Assembly: GCF_001273835.1 (NCBI RefSeq)
Contig: NZ_JHEI01000138.1
Coordinates: 62,001-126,000 of the forward strand
Origin: Leucobacter celer subsp. astrifaciens
GTDB taxonomy: Bacteria; Actinomycetota; Actinomycetes; Actinomycetales; Microbacteriaceae
DNA length: 64,000 nucleotides
Direction of reading: 5' to 3'
The translations under genes were made by a program, and so were the position numbers. The notes below the pieces were generated by a model. It saw nothing but the letters and a program-made list of their open reading frames with translations. It was not told where the DNA came from and made no database searches. Of the stretch, positions 16,420 to 24,913 are shown in pieces. The stretch's first letter is position 1. Every line of letters starts with the position of its first letter.

Positions 16420-16797
16420 ATGAAGATCGGAGAACTCGCGAAACGAGCCGGAACGTCAACGCGAATGCTTCGCTACTACGAGACCCAGGGGCTCCTCACC
16501 GCGAAGCGATCGGCGAACGGATACCGCTCATACGCCGAAACCGACGTCGAACGAGCGCGCACGATCGTCAGCCTGATCCAGTCGGGCTTGCCGTCCAAGC
16601 TCATCCAGGTCGTGCTCACTGCGCAAGATCAGCCCGAAAGCTGGGGTGATACTTGCGATCTCGAGTTCGCCAAGCTCCTGCGCGCAGAACTCGACACGAT
16701 CGACACGAAGATCTCCTGCCTCACGCGCAGCCGAGCTGCCGTCGAGACCTACCTCGAACGCTCCGCCGTCGACAACGTCATGGTCGGCAACAGCTAG
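16420..16797 (+). CDS. MerR family transcriptional regulator
   Basis: A 125-residue regulator beginning MKIGELAKRAGTSTRMLRYY, the standard MerR winged helix with the RYYE motif, followed by a dimerising coiled coil (residues about 75-112) and a short tail. It has one cysteine in DTCDLEF and one in KISCL, which is not a clear metal site. ATG 16420 is chosen over an upstream in-frame ATG at 16393 because the family normally starts MKIGELA and GGAG lies upstream. It is divergent from the MFS pump, its likely target. Its stop TAG overlaps the rimK-like stop (CTAG at 16794-16797) and lies inside the right 11-bp repeat. Confidence 0.88.
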   Translation: MKIGELAKRAGTSTRMLRYYETQGLLTAKRSANGYRSYAETDVERARTIVSLIQSGLPSKLIQVVLTAQDQPESWGDTCDLEFAKLLRAELDTIDTKISCLTRSRAAVETYLERSAVDNVMVGNS

Positions 16798-16801
16798 CCG
16801 T
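16791..16801. repeat. 11-bp direct repeat, right end of MFS-MerR cassette
   Basis: CAGCTAGCCGT identical to 15109-15119. It includes the stops of the MerR gene (plus strand) and of the rimK-like gene (minus strand). Confidence 0.75.
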
Positions 16802-17993
16802 CGGCGAGATCCGCCGCAGAGGCGGGCAGCTTGCGCACCCGGGCCCTGCGGCGCTTGCGCTCCGGGATCATCGACCGCATCTCTTCGAGCTTGCCGAAGC
16901 ACAGCAGGCGATCCTCCGGCTCCAGCACGACGTGCTTGCGGGGGTTCGGGATCACCTGCACGCCGCGGTGCAGTGTCAGCACGGTGATGTCGCGATCCCA
17001 CAGGCCTAGATCGCCGAGCGCCTTGCCCACCTGCTCCGATCCCGCGTGCATCGTGAGCTCGGCCACGCCGTAGCCGGTCGAGACGCTGAGGCGCTGCCGC
17101 ACGTCGATCTCGGGGAAGTTCACCTGATTCGCGATGTAGTCGATGATCGCTCCGGCCACGTCGAGGCCCGTGGCGGTCTCGATGCCCTGCAGCCCCGGCG
17201 ACGAGTTGACCTCCATGACGAGCGGTCCCTCATCGCCCTCGAGCATGTCGACGCCCGCCACGCGCAGGCCCATGATCTGCGCCGCCCGTACCGCGGTCTG
17301 CTCGTAGGCGGGATCGAGCTGCACCGCCTCGACGGTGCCGCCGCGGTGCACGTTCGAGCGGAACTCGTCGCCGCTCGCGATCCGGCGCATCGCCGCGACC
17401 ACACGGTCCCCCACCACCAGCGCGCGGATGTCGCGACCGCGGCTCTCCGCGACGAAGCGCTGGATCAGCACGTTCTGCCTCGTGGAGTGCAGCGTCTCGA
17501 TGATCGCCTCGGCCACCTTCACCTGCGGGGCGAGGATCACGCCGATGCCCTGCGTGCCCTCGAGCAGCTTGATCACCACCGGGGCGCCGCCCACGCTCTC
17601 GATCGCGGCGCGCACGTCGGCGCGGTTGCGCACGAAGGCCGTCGCGGGCATGTCGATGCTGTGGCGGGAGAGGATCTGGATCGCGCGCAGCTTGTCGCGG
17701 GCGTTCGAGATGCCGTTCGCGGTGTTGGGCGTGTAGACGTCCATCTGCTCGAACTGGCGCACCACCGCCGTGCCGAAGTAGGTGATGGAACTGCCGATGC
17801 GAGGCAGGATCGCGTCGTAGTCGCTCAGCTGCTTGCCGCGGTAGAGCAGATCGGGCTCCTCGGGCGACGCGAGGTCGATTGCGAAGCGCAGCGTGTTGAG
17901 CACCCGAGCCCGGTGCCCCCGGTCGGCAGCTGCGGCCTGGAGCCGCTGCGTGGAGTACGCGTGCGGAGCGCGCGAGAGAATCGCGAGTTTCAC
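16794..17993 (-). CDS. rimK: RimK-like ATP-grasp ligase with C-terminal TrkA_C-like domain
   Basis: A 399-residue protein. Residues 1-290 match RimK: pre-ATP-grasp domain (MKLAILSRAPHAYSTQRL), ATP-grasp with VIKLLEGTQGIGV, RDIRALVVGD and the metal-binding VMEVNSSPGLQGIE. RimK adds glutamates to the C-terminus of ribosomal protein S6 in Proteobacteria. Residues about 310-375 (GKALGDLGLWDRDITVLTLH ... EPEDRLLCFGKLEEM) resemble a TrkA_C/RCK-C ligand-binding domain, which E. coli RimK lacks. A polybasic tail follows. It is divergent from a RimB-type protease gene, supporting a joint role in protein tail modification. Confidence 0.85.
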   Translation of the reverse strand: MKLAILSRAPHAYSTQRLQAAAADRGHRARVLNTLRFAIDLASPEEPDLLYRGKQLSDYDAILPRIGSSITYFGTAVVRQFEQMDVYTPNTANGISNARDKLRAIQILSRHSIDMPATAFVRNRADVRAAIESVGGAPVVIKLLEGTQGIGVILAPQVKVAEAIIETLHSTRQNVLIQRFVAESRGRDIRALVVGDRVVAAMRRIASGDEFRSNVHRGGTVEAVQLDPAYEQTAVRAAQIMGLRVAGVDMLEGDEGPLVMEVNSSPGLQGIETATGLDVAGAIIDYIANQVNFPEIDVRQRLSVSTGYGVAELTMHAGSEQVGKALGDLGLWDRDITVLTLHRGVQVIPNPRKHVVLEPEDRLLCFGKLEEMRSMIPERKRRRARVRKLPASAADLADG

Positions 17994-18018
17994 CGTGGTT
18001 TCCTGCCAAGATAGATGC

Positions 18019-18498
18019 GTGAGCGGACCCCACTATTCAAGCACCCCGACGGGGTGGCGTGAATGGGTGTCGCTGACGGGAATCGGCGTGCCGTGGATCA
18101 AGGCCAAGATCGACACGGGCGCGCAGACCTCGGCGCTGCACGCCACCGATATCACCGAGTTCGAGCGCGACGGCGCGCCGTGGGTGAGGTTCGCCGTGCA
18201 GCCCTGGCAGGTCACCGACGACGACGCCGTCGAGGTCGAGCTGCCGGTGCACGACCGGCGCACGGTGCGCAGCTCGTCGGGGCACGCGCAGGAGCGCCCC
18301 GTGGTGCTCGTGGAGATCGGGATCGCGGGCCGCACGATCGAGGCGGAGGTGACGCTGACCGACCGCGAGGAGATGGTGTTCCGCATGCTCATCGGGCGCG
18401 AGGCGCTGCGCCAGGGCTTCGTCGTCGACTCCGCCGCGTCGTTCCTGGGCGGCAAGCCCCCGCGGGAGACCCGCCGCCGCAACCGCGGCCGCGCGTAG
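18019..18498 (+). CDS. RimB-type retropepsin-like aspartic protease (Zn_protease/PF05618 family)
   Basis: A 159-residue protein with the retropepsin-like active site IDTGAQTSALHA (D32-T33-G34), a central flap region and HAQERPVVLVEIGIAG ... MLIGREALRQGFVVD closing the fold. The family was first named ATP-dependent zinc protease; in Pseudomonas RimB acts with RimK on ribosomal protein S6 tails. It is divergent from the rimK-like gene with only 25 bp between starts, so both promoters overlap. GTG 18019 is preceded by CAAGAT six bases upstream (leaderless). The tail is arginine-rich. The role in S6 processing is inferred from family and context. Confidence 0.82.
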   Translation: MSGPHYSSTPTGWREWVSLTGIGVPWIKAKIDTGAQTSALHATDITEFERDGAPWVRFAVQPWQVTDDDAVEVELPVHDRRTVRSSSGHAQERPVVLVEIGIAGRTIEAEVTLTDREEMVFRMLIGREALRQGFVVDSAASFLGGKPPRETRRRNRGRA

Positions 18499-18565
18499 CC
18501 GCTTCCCGCCCCGAGCCGGCCCTGCGGGCCTGCCGCATGCGCCCCGAGCGGGTTACGCTGTGGTC

Positions 18566-19663
18566 ATGAGCGGCAGCGACCTCGATCTCATCCCTGCGGG
18601 AACGGTCTTCACCCCCGAGCAGATCACCCACTACGCCGACGCGGACACGCGCTCGCTCGAGCAGGCGGTGCTCGACGCCGACGTGCTCGTCAGCGCGCCC
18701 CACGCCGGCGCGGCGATCCCGGCGGAGGTGGCCGGGTTCCTCTCCCCCGCGCTGACCCGGCGCCTGCAGTACGACTTCAGCGATGTCTCCACGGCCGCGG
18801 TCGTCGTGCGGTGGGCCGAGATCGACCCGCGCATCGTCGCCGTGGTCAATCCGCATCCGCGCCTCATCCGCGATCCGAACCGCGCGAAGCCCGCGGATGT
18901 GCGCGCCGATCTCGCCGCCGCGATCGAGCGCGTGCGCGCCGCCGGGGCCTGGCAACCGGTCGACCTGTCCGGCGTCGACGCGATCCGACCGGTCACCTTC
19001 TCGTTCTTCCCGATCCTCGAGGTGCCCGACTCCGAGGAGGAGATGCTGCGCCTCGTCGACGCGTTCGCGCGGACCGCCGAGCAGGGGCTCGGCGTCTACG
19101 AGCGCACCCGCGACGAACTCACCGAGCTGTTCCTCGCGAACGGATTGCAGCGCGGCGGCAGCTTCACCCGGCTCTCGTTCCACGACACCATGAACACGAC
19201 TACCACGCGCGACGGGGCGGTGAACGTGCCCCGCGCCGAGCGCGACCGTCTCCCCGCCGTCGTGGCGCTCTCGAATCGCGGGGACGACCGCGGGGAGACG
19301 CGCGATCCCGACGATCCGCCGACCATGGACGGTGCCGCCGTGCGCCGGCTCGCCGAGGCGCACCGATCCGGCTTCGAGGTGGTCGAGGACGATGCCGTGC
19401 TGCTCAACCAGCCGTATCTCGGCAGCCAGGAGATCCTCGCCGCCGGTGCGCAGTTCCGGGACCTGAGCCGCGAGGCCGACGCCGCCGGGCTGCGCCTCGG
19501 CGCGGTGCAGGCCGAGTTCCTGCGCGAGTACCTGCTCGGGGCCGAGGCGACCGCTCGGCTCCACGAACCCGGAACCGACTGGGTGGACGAGGACCGCGAG
19601 CGGGTGGACGCGCTCGCCCACGCCTGCAAGCGCGCCTGGGACGCGTTCCGCGACGGCGCGTAG
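18566..19663 (+). CDS. N-formylglutamate amidohydrolase family protein
   Basis: A 365-residue FGase-family hydrolase (PF05013). Visible features are SAPHAG near residue 45, the DFS-DVSTAAVV segment, HPRLIRDPNR with the conserved D-x-N-R, and FHDTMNT and QPYLG later in the fold. Family members release formate and glutamate from N-formylglutamate in histidine degradation or act on similar N-acyl amino acids. No hut genes are nearby, so the real substrate is open. ATG 18566 is chosen because a TACGCT -10 box (18554-18559) lies six bases upstream. Downstream is a hairpin, then the convergent dicarboxylate carrier. Confidence 0.85.
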   Translation: MSGSDLDLIPAGTVFTPEQITHYADADTRSLEQAVLDADVLVSAPHAGAAIPAEVAGFLSPALTRRLQYDFSDVSTAAVVVRWAEIDPRIVAVVNPHPRLIRDPNRAKPADVRADLAAAIERVRAAGAWQPVDLSGVDAIRPVTFSFFPILEVPDSEEEMLRLVDAFARTAEQGLGVYERTRDELTELFLANGLQRGGSFTRLSFHDTMNTTTTRDGAVNVPRAERDRLPAVVALSNRGDDRGETRDPDDPPTMDGAAVRRLAEAHRSGFEVVEDDAVLLNQPYLGSQEILAAGAQFRDLSREADAAGLRLGAVQAEFLREYLLGAEATARLHEPGTDWVDEDRERVDALAHACKRAWDAFRDGA

Positions 19664-19666
19664 CGA

Positions 19667-19693
19667 TCGCTGCGCCTCCCCGCAGCGCAGCGA
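19667..19693. terminator. Hairpin between convergent genes
   Basis: TCGCTGCGC (19667-19675) and GCGCAGCGA (19685-19693) form a perfect 9-bp stem with a 9-base loop, between the FGase stop and the stop of the Dcu gene. It is probably a bidirectional terminator without a U-tract. Confidence 0.6.
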
Positions 19694-19705
19694 CGCCGAT
19701 CCCGA

Positions 19706-21049
19706 TCAGCCGCCCCAGAGCACCCCGAAGAGCGCGCCCACCGCGATCGTCGAGGCCGCCAGCACGAGCGTCGGCACGAAGAAGGAGTGGTCGACGAGCT
19801 TGGAGCCGAGCTTCGTGCTGCCCGAGGTGTCGAAGTTCGCGGCCGCGATCTGCGAGCCGTTGGTGGGCAGCAGATAGATCCCGGCGAAGGCGCCCGCCCA
19901 CATGCCCGAGAGCAGTCCGAGCGGGATCCCCGCCGCGAGCCCGATCGGCACGATCGTGCGTGTCGCGGTGGACTGGCTGGTGGTGAGCACGCACACCAGG
20001 AACACGCCGAGCGCGAAGATCCACGGCACCGCCGTGACGAGACCGCCGACGCCGTCGGCGATGAGCTCGGTGTGCGCGGCGAGGAACGTGTCGGTGAGCC
20101 AGGCGAGACCGAAGAGCGCGATAGCCGAGACCATACCGGCGCGGAACACCGTCATCGTGGGGATCTCGGCGACCTTCGGCCGCGACACGAGCAGGATCAC
20201 GGTTCCGGTCACGAACATCACGATCTCGATGATCGGTGTCATCGACACGGGATCGCCCGCGGCGTCGAGAGGACGGATGCCCTTGAACAGCCCGAAGGCG
20301 ACGATCAGGGCGACGCCGAACAGGAACACGAGCGCCGCGTTGCGGCCGGCAGACGTGACCGTGACCTGCGCCTTCACCTCCTGCGCATCGGCGTGGGGAG
20401 CCGGGATCTCGCCCGCGGCGATCTTCGCCTGGATCTCGGGGTCGTCGACGATGTCCTTGCCCAACCGGTTCACCACGAAACTCGAGATCACGATCCCGAC
20501 GACCGCCGCGGGAATGGTCACCTTGAGGATGTCGATGAGCTCGAAGTTCCACGGCGCGGTGTCGGTGAGGGTGACCATCGCCGCCATGGCGGCGGAGACC
20601 GGGCTGCACGCGAGCGCGACGCCCGTCGCCACGACCGACAGCGACAGCGGCCGCGAGGGGCGGATGCCGTTGCGGTAGGAGAGGTCCTGGATGACGGGCA
20701 GCAGCGGGTAGAGGATGTTCGAGGTGCCCGCGCCGACTGAGAACAGGAACGACACAAGGGGCGCGACGAGGGTGATCTGCTTCGGGTTGCGGGCGATGAG
20801 CTTGGCCGCGATCGACACCATCCAGTCGATGCCGCCCGCCGCCTGCATCATCGACGACGCGAGCACGACCGACAGCACGATCAGCAGCGCGTCGACCGGC
20901 GGTGATCCCGGCGGCAGCCGGAATACGAACACGAGGATCGCCACACCCGTGCCGCCCCACAGGCCGAGTGCGACACCGCTCGAGCGGGTGCCCATCACGA
21001 TGCAGCCGAGCACGACCAGCAGCTGCGTCACGAACAGAACGGTCTCCAT
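19706..21049 (-). CDS. Anaerobic C4-dicarboxylate transporter, DcuA/DcuB family
   Basis: A 447-residue membrane protein with about 10-12 hydrophobic helices, the length of E. coli DcuA/DcuB. Diagnostic segments are GLWGGTGVAILVFVFRLPPG near the N-terminus, FLFSVGAGTSNILYPLLPVI and GVALACSPVSAAMAAMV. The family exchanges fumarate, malate, aspartate and succinate across the membrane. A charged loop (about residues 200-225, DDPEIQAKIAAGEIP) lies mid-protein, as in Dcu carriers. It is divergent from an ArsR-SulP operon; whether the ArsR protein also controls it is unknown. The start ATG 21049 has GGAGATGG upstream. Confidence 0.88.
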   Translation of the reverse strand: METVLFVTQLLVVLGCIVMGTRSSGVALGLWGGTGVAILVFVFRLPPGSPPVDALLIVLSVVLASSMMQAAGGIDWMVSIAAKLIARNPKQITLVAPLVSFLFSVGAGTSNILYPLLPVIQDLSYRNGIRPSRPLSLSVVATGVALACSPVSAAMAAMVTLTDTAPWNFELIDILKVTIPAAVVGIVISSFVVNRLGKDIVDDPEIQAKIAAGEIPAPHADAQEVKAQVTVTSAGRNAALVFLFGVALIVAFGLFKGIRPLDAAGDPVSMTPIIEIVMFVTGTVILLVSRPKVAEIPTMTVFRAGMVSAIALFGLAWLTDTFLAAHTELIADGVGGLVTAVPWIFALGVFLVCVLTTSQSTATRTIVPIGLAAGIPLGLLSGMWAGAFAGIYLLPTNGSQIAAANFDTSGSTKLGSKLVDHSFFVPTLVLAASTIAVGALFGVLWGG

Positions 21050-21133
21050 GTCGCCCCCATCTCCGAACCCCGTGGTCCCTGAGCCATAGCGTATAGCCGG
21101 GCGGCGGGCGGGGCCAGAGGTATCTCACGCGGT

Positions 21134-21149
21134 ATGATGGATTCATCAT
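21134..21149. promoter_or_regulatory. Candidate ArsR/SmtB operator
   Basis: ATGATG-GATT-CATCAT, 6-bp arms with a 4-bp centre, 47 bp before the arsR-type start and in the divergent region with the dcu-like gene. It lies in an AT-rich patch. Autoregulation by the ArsR protein is likely. Confidence 0.55.
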
Positions 21150-21195
21150 TTCGCGATTTCGATGGATCGCGCGGACCCGACCGGAAGGAGCACCG

Positions 21196-21579
21196 ATGCC
21201 GCTCGGAGACGCGCAGCGCCCCCTCTACGAGATCAAGGCCAACCTCTTCAAGGGGCTCGCGCACCCCATCCGCATCCGCATCCTCGAGATCCTGAGCTCG
21301 AGCCCCGAGACCTCCGTCTCGGAGATGATCGCGGAGACCGGCCTCGAGGCCTCGCATCTCTCGCAGCACCTCGCAGTGCTGCGGCGCTACCGCCTCGTGC
21401 GCTCCGAGCGCCGCGCGAGCGTCGTGTACTACCGCATCGCGTTCCCCGAGGTCGCCGAACTGCTCCACGTCGCCAGACGACTGCTGCTCGGGCTGCTCGC
21501 CGACGATCAGACCCACGGCGCCGCGGCGGCTGCGCTGCCGGCCATCGCCGGCCCGGGGAGCACGGAACGAGCCTCATGA
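21196..21579 (+). CDS. ArsR/SmtB family regulator
   Basis: A 127-residue winged-helix repressor: FKGLAHPIRIRILEIL, then the helix-turn-helix SVSEMIAETGLEASHLSQHLAVLRR and the wing RSERRASVVYYRI. There are no cysteine clusters typical of metal sensors, so the signal may be non-metal. Its TGA overlaps the SulP ATG (ATGA at 21576-21579), giving translational coupling; this makes the SulP transporter the prime target. AAGGAG is upstream of ATG 21196. ArsR-SulP pairs are known in actinobacteria and proteobacteria (BigR/SqrR-like sulfur control is one possibility, but the cysteines required there are absent). Confidence 0.88.
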   Translation: MPLGDAQRPLYEIKANLFKGLAHPIRIRILEILSSSPETSVSEMIAETGLEASHLSQHLAVLRRYRLVRSERRASVVYYRIAFPEVAELLHVARRLLLGLLADDQTHGAAAAALPAIAGPGSTERAS

Positions 21580-23228
21580 CACCCTCGCCGTTCGCCCGGT
21601 TCCGCGGTCTGCTGCCCTCGAGCGAGGACTACAGCGGCCTCCGCTCGAGCTGGCGAGCCGACCTCGTCGCGGGCCTCACCGTCGGCATCGTCGCGCTGCC
21701 GCTCGCACTGGCCTTCGGCGTGAGCTCGGGTGCCGGGGCCGAGGCCGGGCTCATCACCGCGATCGTCGCGGGCCTCGTCGCCGCCGTCTTCGGCGGATCG
21801 AACGTGCAGGTCTCGGGCCCCACCGGAGCCATGGTGGTGGTGCTCGCCCCGATCGTCGCCGCGCACGGGATCGGTGCGGTGGCGCTGGTCAGCGTCATGG
21901 CCGGGGCGATCGTGCTGGCGGCCGGCCTGCTGCGGCTCGGCCGTGCGGTGAGCTACATTCCCTGGCCGGTGATCGAGGGATTCACCGCGGGGATCGGCGT
22001 CATCATCTTCCTGCAGCAGGTGCCCGCAGCTGTGGGCGCGACCGGTGGCGAGCATTCCAGCAACGCGGTCGTGGCCGCGTGGCAGGCGATCTCGCAGGCC
22101 GACTGGCCGCAGGCGCTCCTCCCGCTCGCGGCGGTGGCGGCGGTAGCCGTCATCATGCTGCTGGGCCGCTTCGCACCGGCGCTGCCCGCCTCGTTCATCG
22201 CGATCCTCGTGGTGTCCCTGCTCGCGGCGCTCGCACGGCTGCCGCTGCCCACCATCGGCGAGCTGCCGCACTCGCTGCCGGCGCCCGCGCTGCCCGCGCT
22301 CGACCCGGCGCTGATCGCGAGCCTCGCGGGCCCGGCCCTCGCCGTCGCCGCCCTCGCCGCGATCGAGTCGCTGCTGTCGGCTCGCGTCGCGGCGACGCTC
22401 GCCGACACCGGTCACGTGAACGCCGACCGGGAGCTCTTCGGCCAGGGACTGGCATCCATCGCGGCGGGTCTCTTCGGCGGTATGCCCGCCACCGGGGCCA
22501 TCGCCCGCACCGCCGTGAACGTGCGCAGCGGCGCGAAGACCCGGGCCGCCGCGGCCGTCCACGCGATCGTGCTGCTGCTCGTCGTGCTCGTCGCCGCCGA
22601 CGTGGTGTCCGCGATCCCGCTCGCAGCCCTCGCCGGCGTGCTGATGATGACCGCGGCCCGCATGGTCTCGCTCGCCACGATGCGCCGCGTGCTGCGCTCC
22701 GGCCGATCCAGCGCGGCGGTGTTCGTCGTCACGCTGTTCGTCACGGTCGCCTTCGATCTCATCGTGGCGGTCGGGATCGGCCTCGCCGTCGCCGCCTTCT
22801 TCGCGCTGCGAGCGCTCAGTCGCATGAGCGGGGCTCACCGCGATCCCCTGCCCGGCCCCTCGCAGCCCGGCGACGAGCGCATCGCGCTCTTCCACGTCGA
22901 GGGCTCGCTGTTCTTCGGGGCCGCCGATCGACTCGTCGAGGAGATCGCGAGCGAGCCCGACGTCGAGGTGGTGATCCTGCGCCTCTCCGGACTCCAGCTC
23001 GTCGACGCCACCGGAGCCAACGCGCTCGCCGAACTGGTGCTGACGCTCGAGCGACGCGGGGCGACCGTGCTGATCAAGGGCGTCCGGCCGGAGCATCGGG
23101 AACTGCTGGAACAGCTCGGGGTCATCGCGTCGCTGCGGCACCCGAATCACCTCTTCGCCGAGCTCGAAGCCGCCCTGGCCCACGCGCGGTCGCATGTGCG
23201 CCGCTCGGCCGAGGATCGCGCCGGCTGA
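21576..23228 (+). CDS. SulP-family anion transporter with STAS domain
   Basis: A 550-residue SLC26/SulP protein, probably a sulfate or bicarbonate importer in the cytoplasmic membrane. The N-terminal part has about 12-14 hydrophobic segments, beginning with DLVAGLTVGIVALPLALAFG (the SulP signature region) and NVQVSGPTGAMVVVL; the cytoplasmic C-terminus (about residues 430-540) is a STAS domain with LSGLQLVDATGANALAEL. The start overlaps the ArsR stop by four bases. Nearby sulfur genes (malY/metY-like at 24.9 kb) make sulfate a reasonable guess, but no carbonic anhydrase or cys genes adjoin. Confidence 0.9.
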   Translation: MTPSPFARFRGLLPSSEDYSGLRSSWRADLVAGLTVGIVALPLALAFGVSSGAGAEAGLITAIVAGLVAAVFGGSNVQVSGPTGAMVVVLAPIVAAHGIGAVALVSVMAGAIVLAAGLLRLGRAVSYIPWPVIEGFTAGIGVIIFLQQVPAAVGATGGEHSSNAVVAAWQAISQADWPQALLPLAAVAAVAVIMLLGRFAPALPASFIAILVVSLLAALARLPLPTIGELPHSLPAPALPALDPALIASLAGPALAVAALAAIESLLSARVAATLADTGHVNADRELFGQGLASIAAGLFGGMPATGAIARTAVNVRSGAKTRAAAAVHAIVLLLVVLVAADVVSAIPLAALAGVLMMTAARMVSLATMRRVLRSGRSSAAVFVVTLFVTVAFDLIVAVGIGLAVAAFFALRALSRMSGAHRDPLPGPSQPGDERIALFHVEGSLFFGAADRLVEEIASEPDVEVVILRLSGLQLVDATGANALAELVLTLERRGATVLIKGVRPEHRELLEQLGVIASLRHPNHLFAELEAALAHARSHVRRSAEDRAG

Positions 23229-23280
23229 TCCCCTCCCCCGGCCCGCACCGCCGCACCGCCGCCCCGCCCCGCACCCCCTG

Positions 23281-23307
23281 CGCACCCTGCGCACCCTGCG
23301 CACCCTG
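23281..23307. repeat. (CGCACCCTG)3 tandem repeat
   Basis: Three perfect 9-bp CGCACCCTG units in a C-rich tract after the SulP stop, directly before palindromic element copy 2. No function is evident. Confidence 0.8.
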
Positions 23308-23314
23308 CACCCTC

Positions 23315-23374
23315 CTTCGCGCGTCAGTAGATGTCACCAACCGCGCGGGGAAACAGCATCTACTGACGCGCGAA
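23315..23374. repeat. Palindromic repeat element, copy 2
   Basis: TTCGCGCGTCAGTAGATG (23316-23333) pairs perfectly over 18 bp with 23357-23374; the loop begins TCACCAACC, which is shared with copy 3. It lies intergenic between sulP and the acyltransferase-like gene. Confidence 0.88.
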
Positions 23375-23496
23375 TAAGGGGCGGGGCGGGCGGGGCCGAC
23401 AGATGCGGGGATGCGCCGGACGAAGGCACCCCGGTACCACGCGCGCGGCACCCTCGGCCGATGCGCGGCGACGCGGCGCCGGAGAGGCTGGTAGGC

Positions 23497-24825
23497 ATGG
23501 ACACGACCGCTTCGATCCCCCTCCCCCGCACACCGGCCGCTCCGCGGGCGGCGCAGTCGCACGCTTCCCTCGCGACGCGCACCCGCGTGCGCTACCTCGG
23601 TGTCGACCTCGCACGATTCCTCGCCATCGTGGGCATGATGGCCACGCACCTCGTCGCGGTGAACGCGATGAACCCGACGGCCTCCGAGTTCGAGCAGGGC
23701 GCCGCGCAGCTCGCCCAGACGCTCACCTCGGGCATCGCGGCACCGCTCTTCGCCGTGCTCGGCGGCCTGAGCGCGGTCTTCGCGACGCGGCGCCTGCTGC
23801 GCGCCGGACGGGTCGGGGCGGCGATCGCGGCCGTGACGATCCGCGGCGCGATCCTCATCCTCATCGGCCTGCTGCTCGGCCTGGTCGTCAGCCCGGTCGT
23901 GGTGGTGCTGGCGTACTACGGCGTCGCGATGATCCTCATCGCTCCCCTCGTCGCCGCACCGAGCTGGGTGCTCGCGACGCTCGCGCTCGCGTTCGGGATC
24001 GCCGGCGGCCCGCTGAACGCGCTGGCCCGCGGGGCGCTCGGCGTGGTGAACGAGGGCGGATCCGTCAGCTTCGAGCTGCTCGCCGCCGACCCGTCGGGTG
24101 CGCTCCGCGCACTGCTGCTGACGGGCGAGTACCCCGCCATCACCTGGTGCGTCTACCTGCTCGTCGGCATGCTCGTGGCGCGGCTCCTCGTGTCGGCCAC
24201 CGCGAGAGGGGCCCTCGGGCGCGCAGCGGGAACCGTCGCCGCAGCCGGTGCCGCCGTCGCGGTCGCCGCGCAGCTGGCCTCGAGCTGGGCACTCGCACAC
24301 CTCGCAGATCTCGGCTTCACCCCCGTGCCCGGCATCGATCCCGAGATGTTCCGCAGTCTGCTGACCTCGCCGACCTTCGGCGCGCCGTTCTCGTCCGATC
24401 TGTGGGCGCAGCTCGTAGCGACGCCGCACTCGGGATCTCCCATGGATCTGCTGCGCACGATCGGCATCGCGTGCGCCGTCATCGGGATCCTCGTGCTGCT
24501 GTGCGACGGGCGCGGCGACGGTCGCAGCGATGTTCGCAGTGAGGGCGGTGCGCGCAGCGCGCTCGAGGTGCTGCGCTGCGCGGGGGCGGCTCCGCTCACG
24601 GTCTACACCCTGCACATCGTCGTCACCGGGCTGCTGCTCGCGCCGGTGATGGAGGATCCCGCAGTGCTCGAGAACGGCTTTCCCTGGTGGGCGGCGGGCA
24701 CCGGGGCGTTCGCCCTGCAGCTCGCGGGAGTGCTCGCGATCGGGGCGATCCTCGCGGCCCTCGGACGGCGGGGCCCGCTCGAGGCGCTCACCTCCGGGGC
24801 GGTGCGCATCGCAGTGCGCGGCTGA
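23497..24825 (+). CDS. Membrane acyltransferase-like protein (HGSNAT_cat/DUF418-type)
   Basis: A 442-residue polytopic protein. The N-terminal hydrophobic helix DLARFLAIVGMMATHLVAVN resembles the D-x-x-R-F-x-A-I-x-G-M motif of the heparan-glucosaminide N-acetyltransferase catalytic domain and YeiB/DUF418 families, and the C-terminal end (RRGPLEAL) is DUF418-like. About ten membrane segments are visible. Such proteins are thought to move acyl groups across the membrane to extracytoplasmic sugars, but most are uncharacterised. ATG 23497 with GGAGAGG upstream is chosen; upstream frame extensions run into the repeat region. There is no operon partner. Confidence 0.72.
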   Translation: MDTTASIPLPRTPAAPRAAQSHASLATRTRVRYLGVDLARFLAIVGMMATHLVAVNAMNPTASEFEQGAAQLAQTLTSGIAAPLFAVLGGLSAVFATRRLLRAGRVGAAIAAVTIRGAILILIGLLLGLVVSPVVVVLAYYGVAMILIAPLVAAPSWVLATLALAFGIAGGPLNALARGALGVVNEGGSVSFELLAADPSGALRALLLTGEYPAITWCVYLLVGMLVARLLVSATARGALGRAAGTVAAAGAAVAVAAQLASSWALAHLADLGFTPVPGIDPEMFRSLLTSPTFGAPFSSDLWAQLVATPHSGSPMDLLRTIGIACAVIGILVLLCDGRGDGRSDVRSEGGARSALEVLRCAGAAPLTVYTLHIVVTGLLLAPVMEDPAVLENGFPWWAAGTGAFALQLAGVLAIGAILAALGRRGPLEALTSGAVRIAVRG

Positions 24826-24913
24826 CGGAGCACCGACACGGCGGCGGGGCGAAGTGTGACGCCGCTTTACCGGTCGGCTCGCGCGGGATCGGCGCCCGGG
24901 AGAGCATGGGGGC

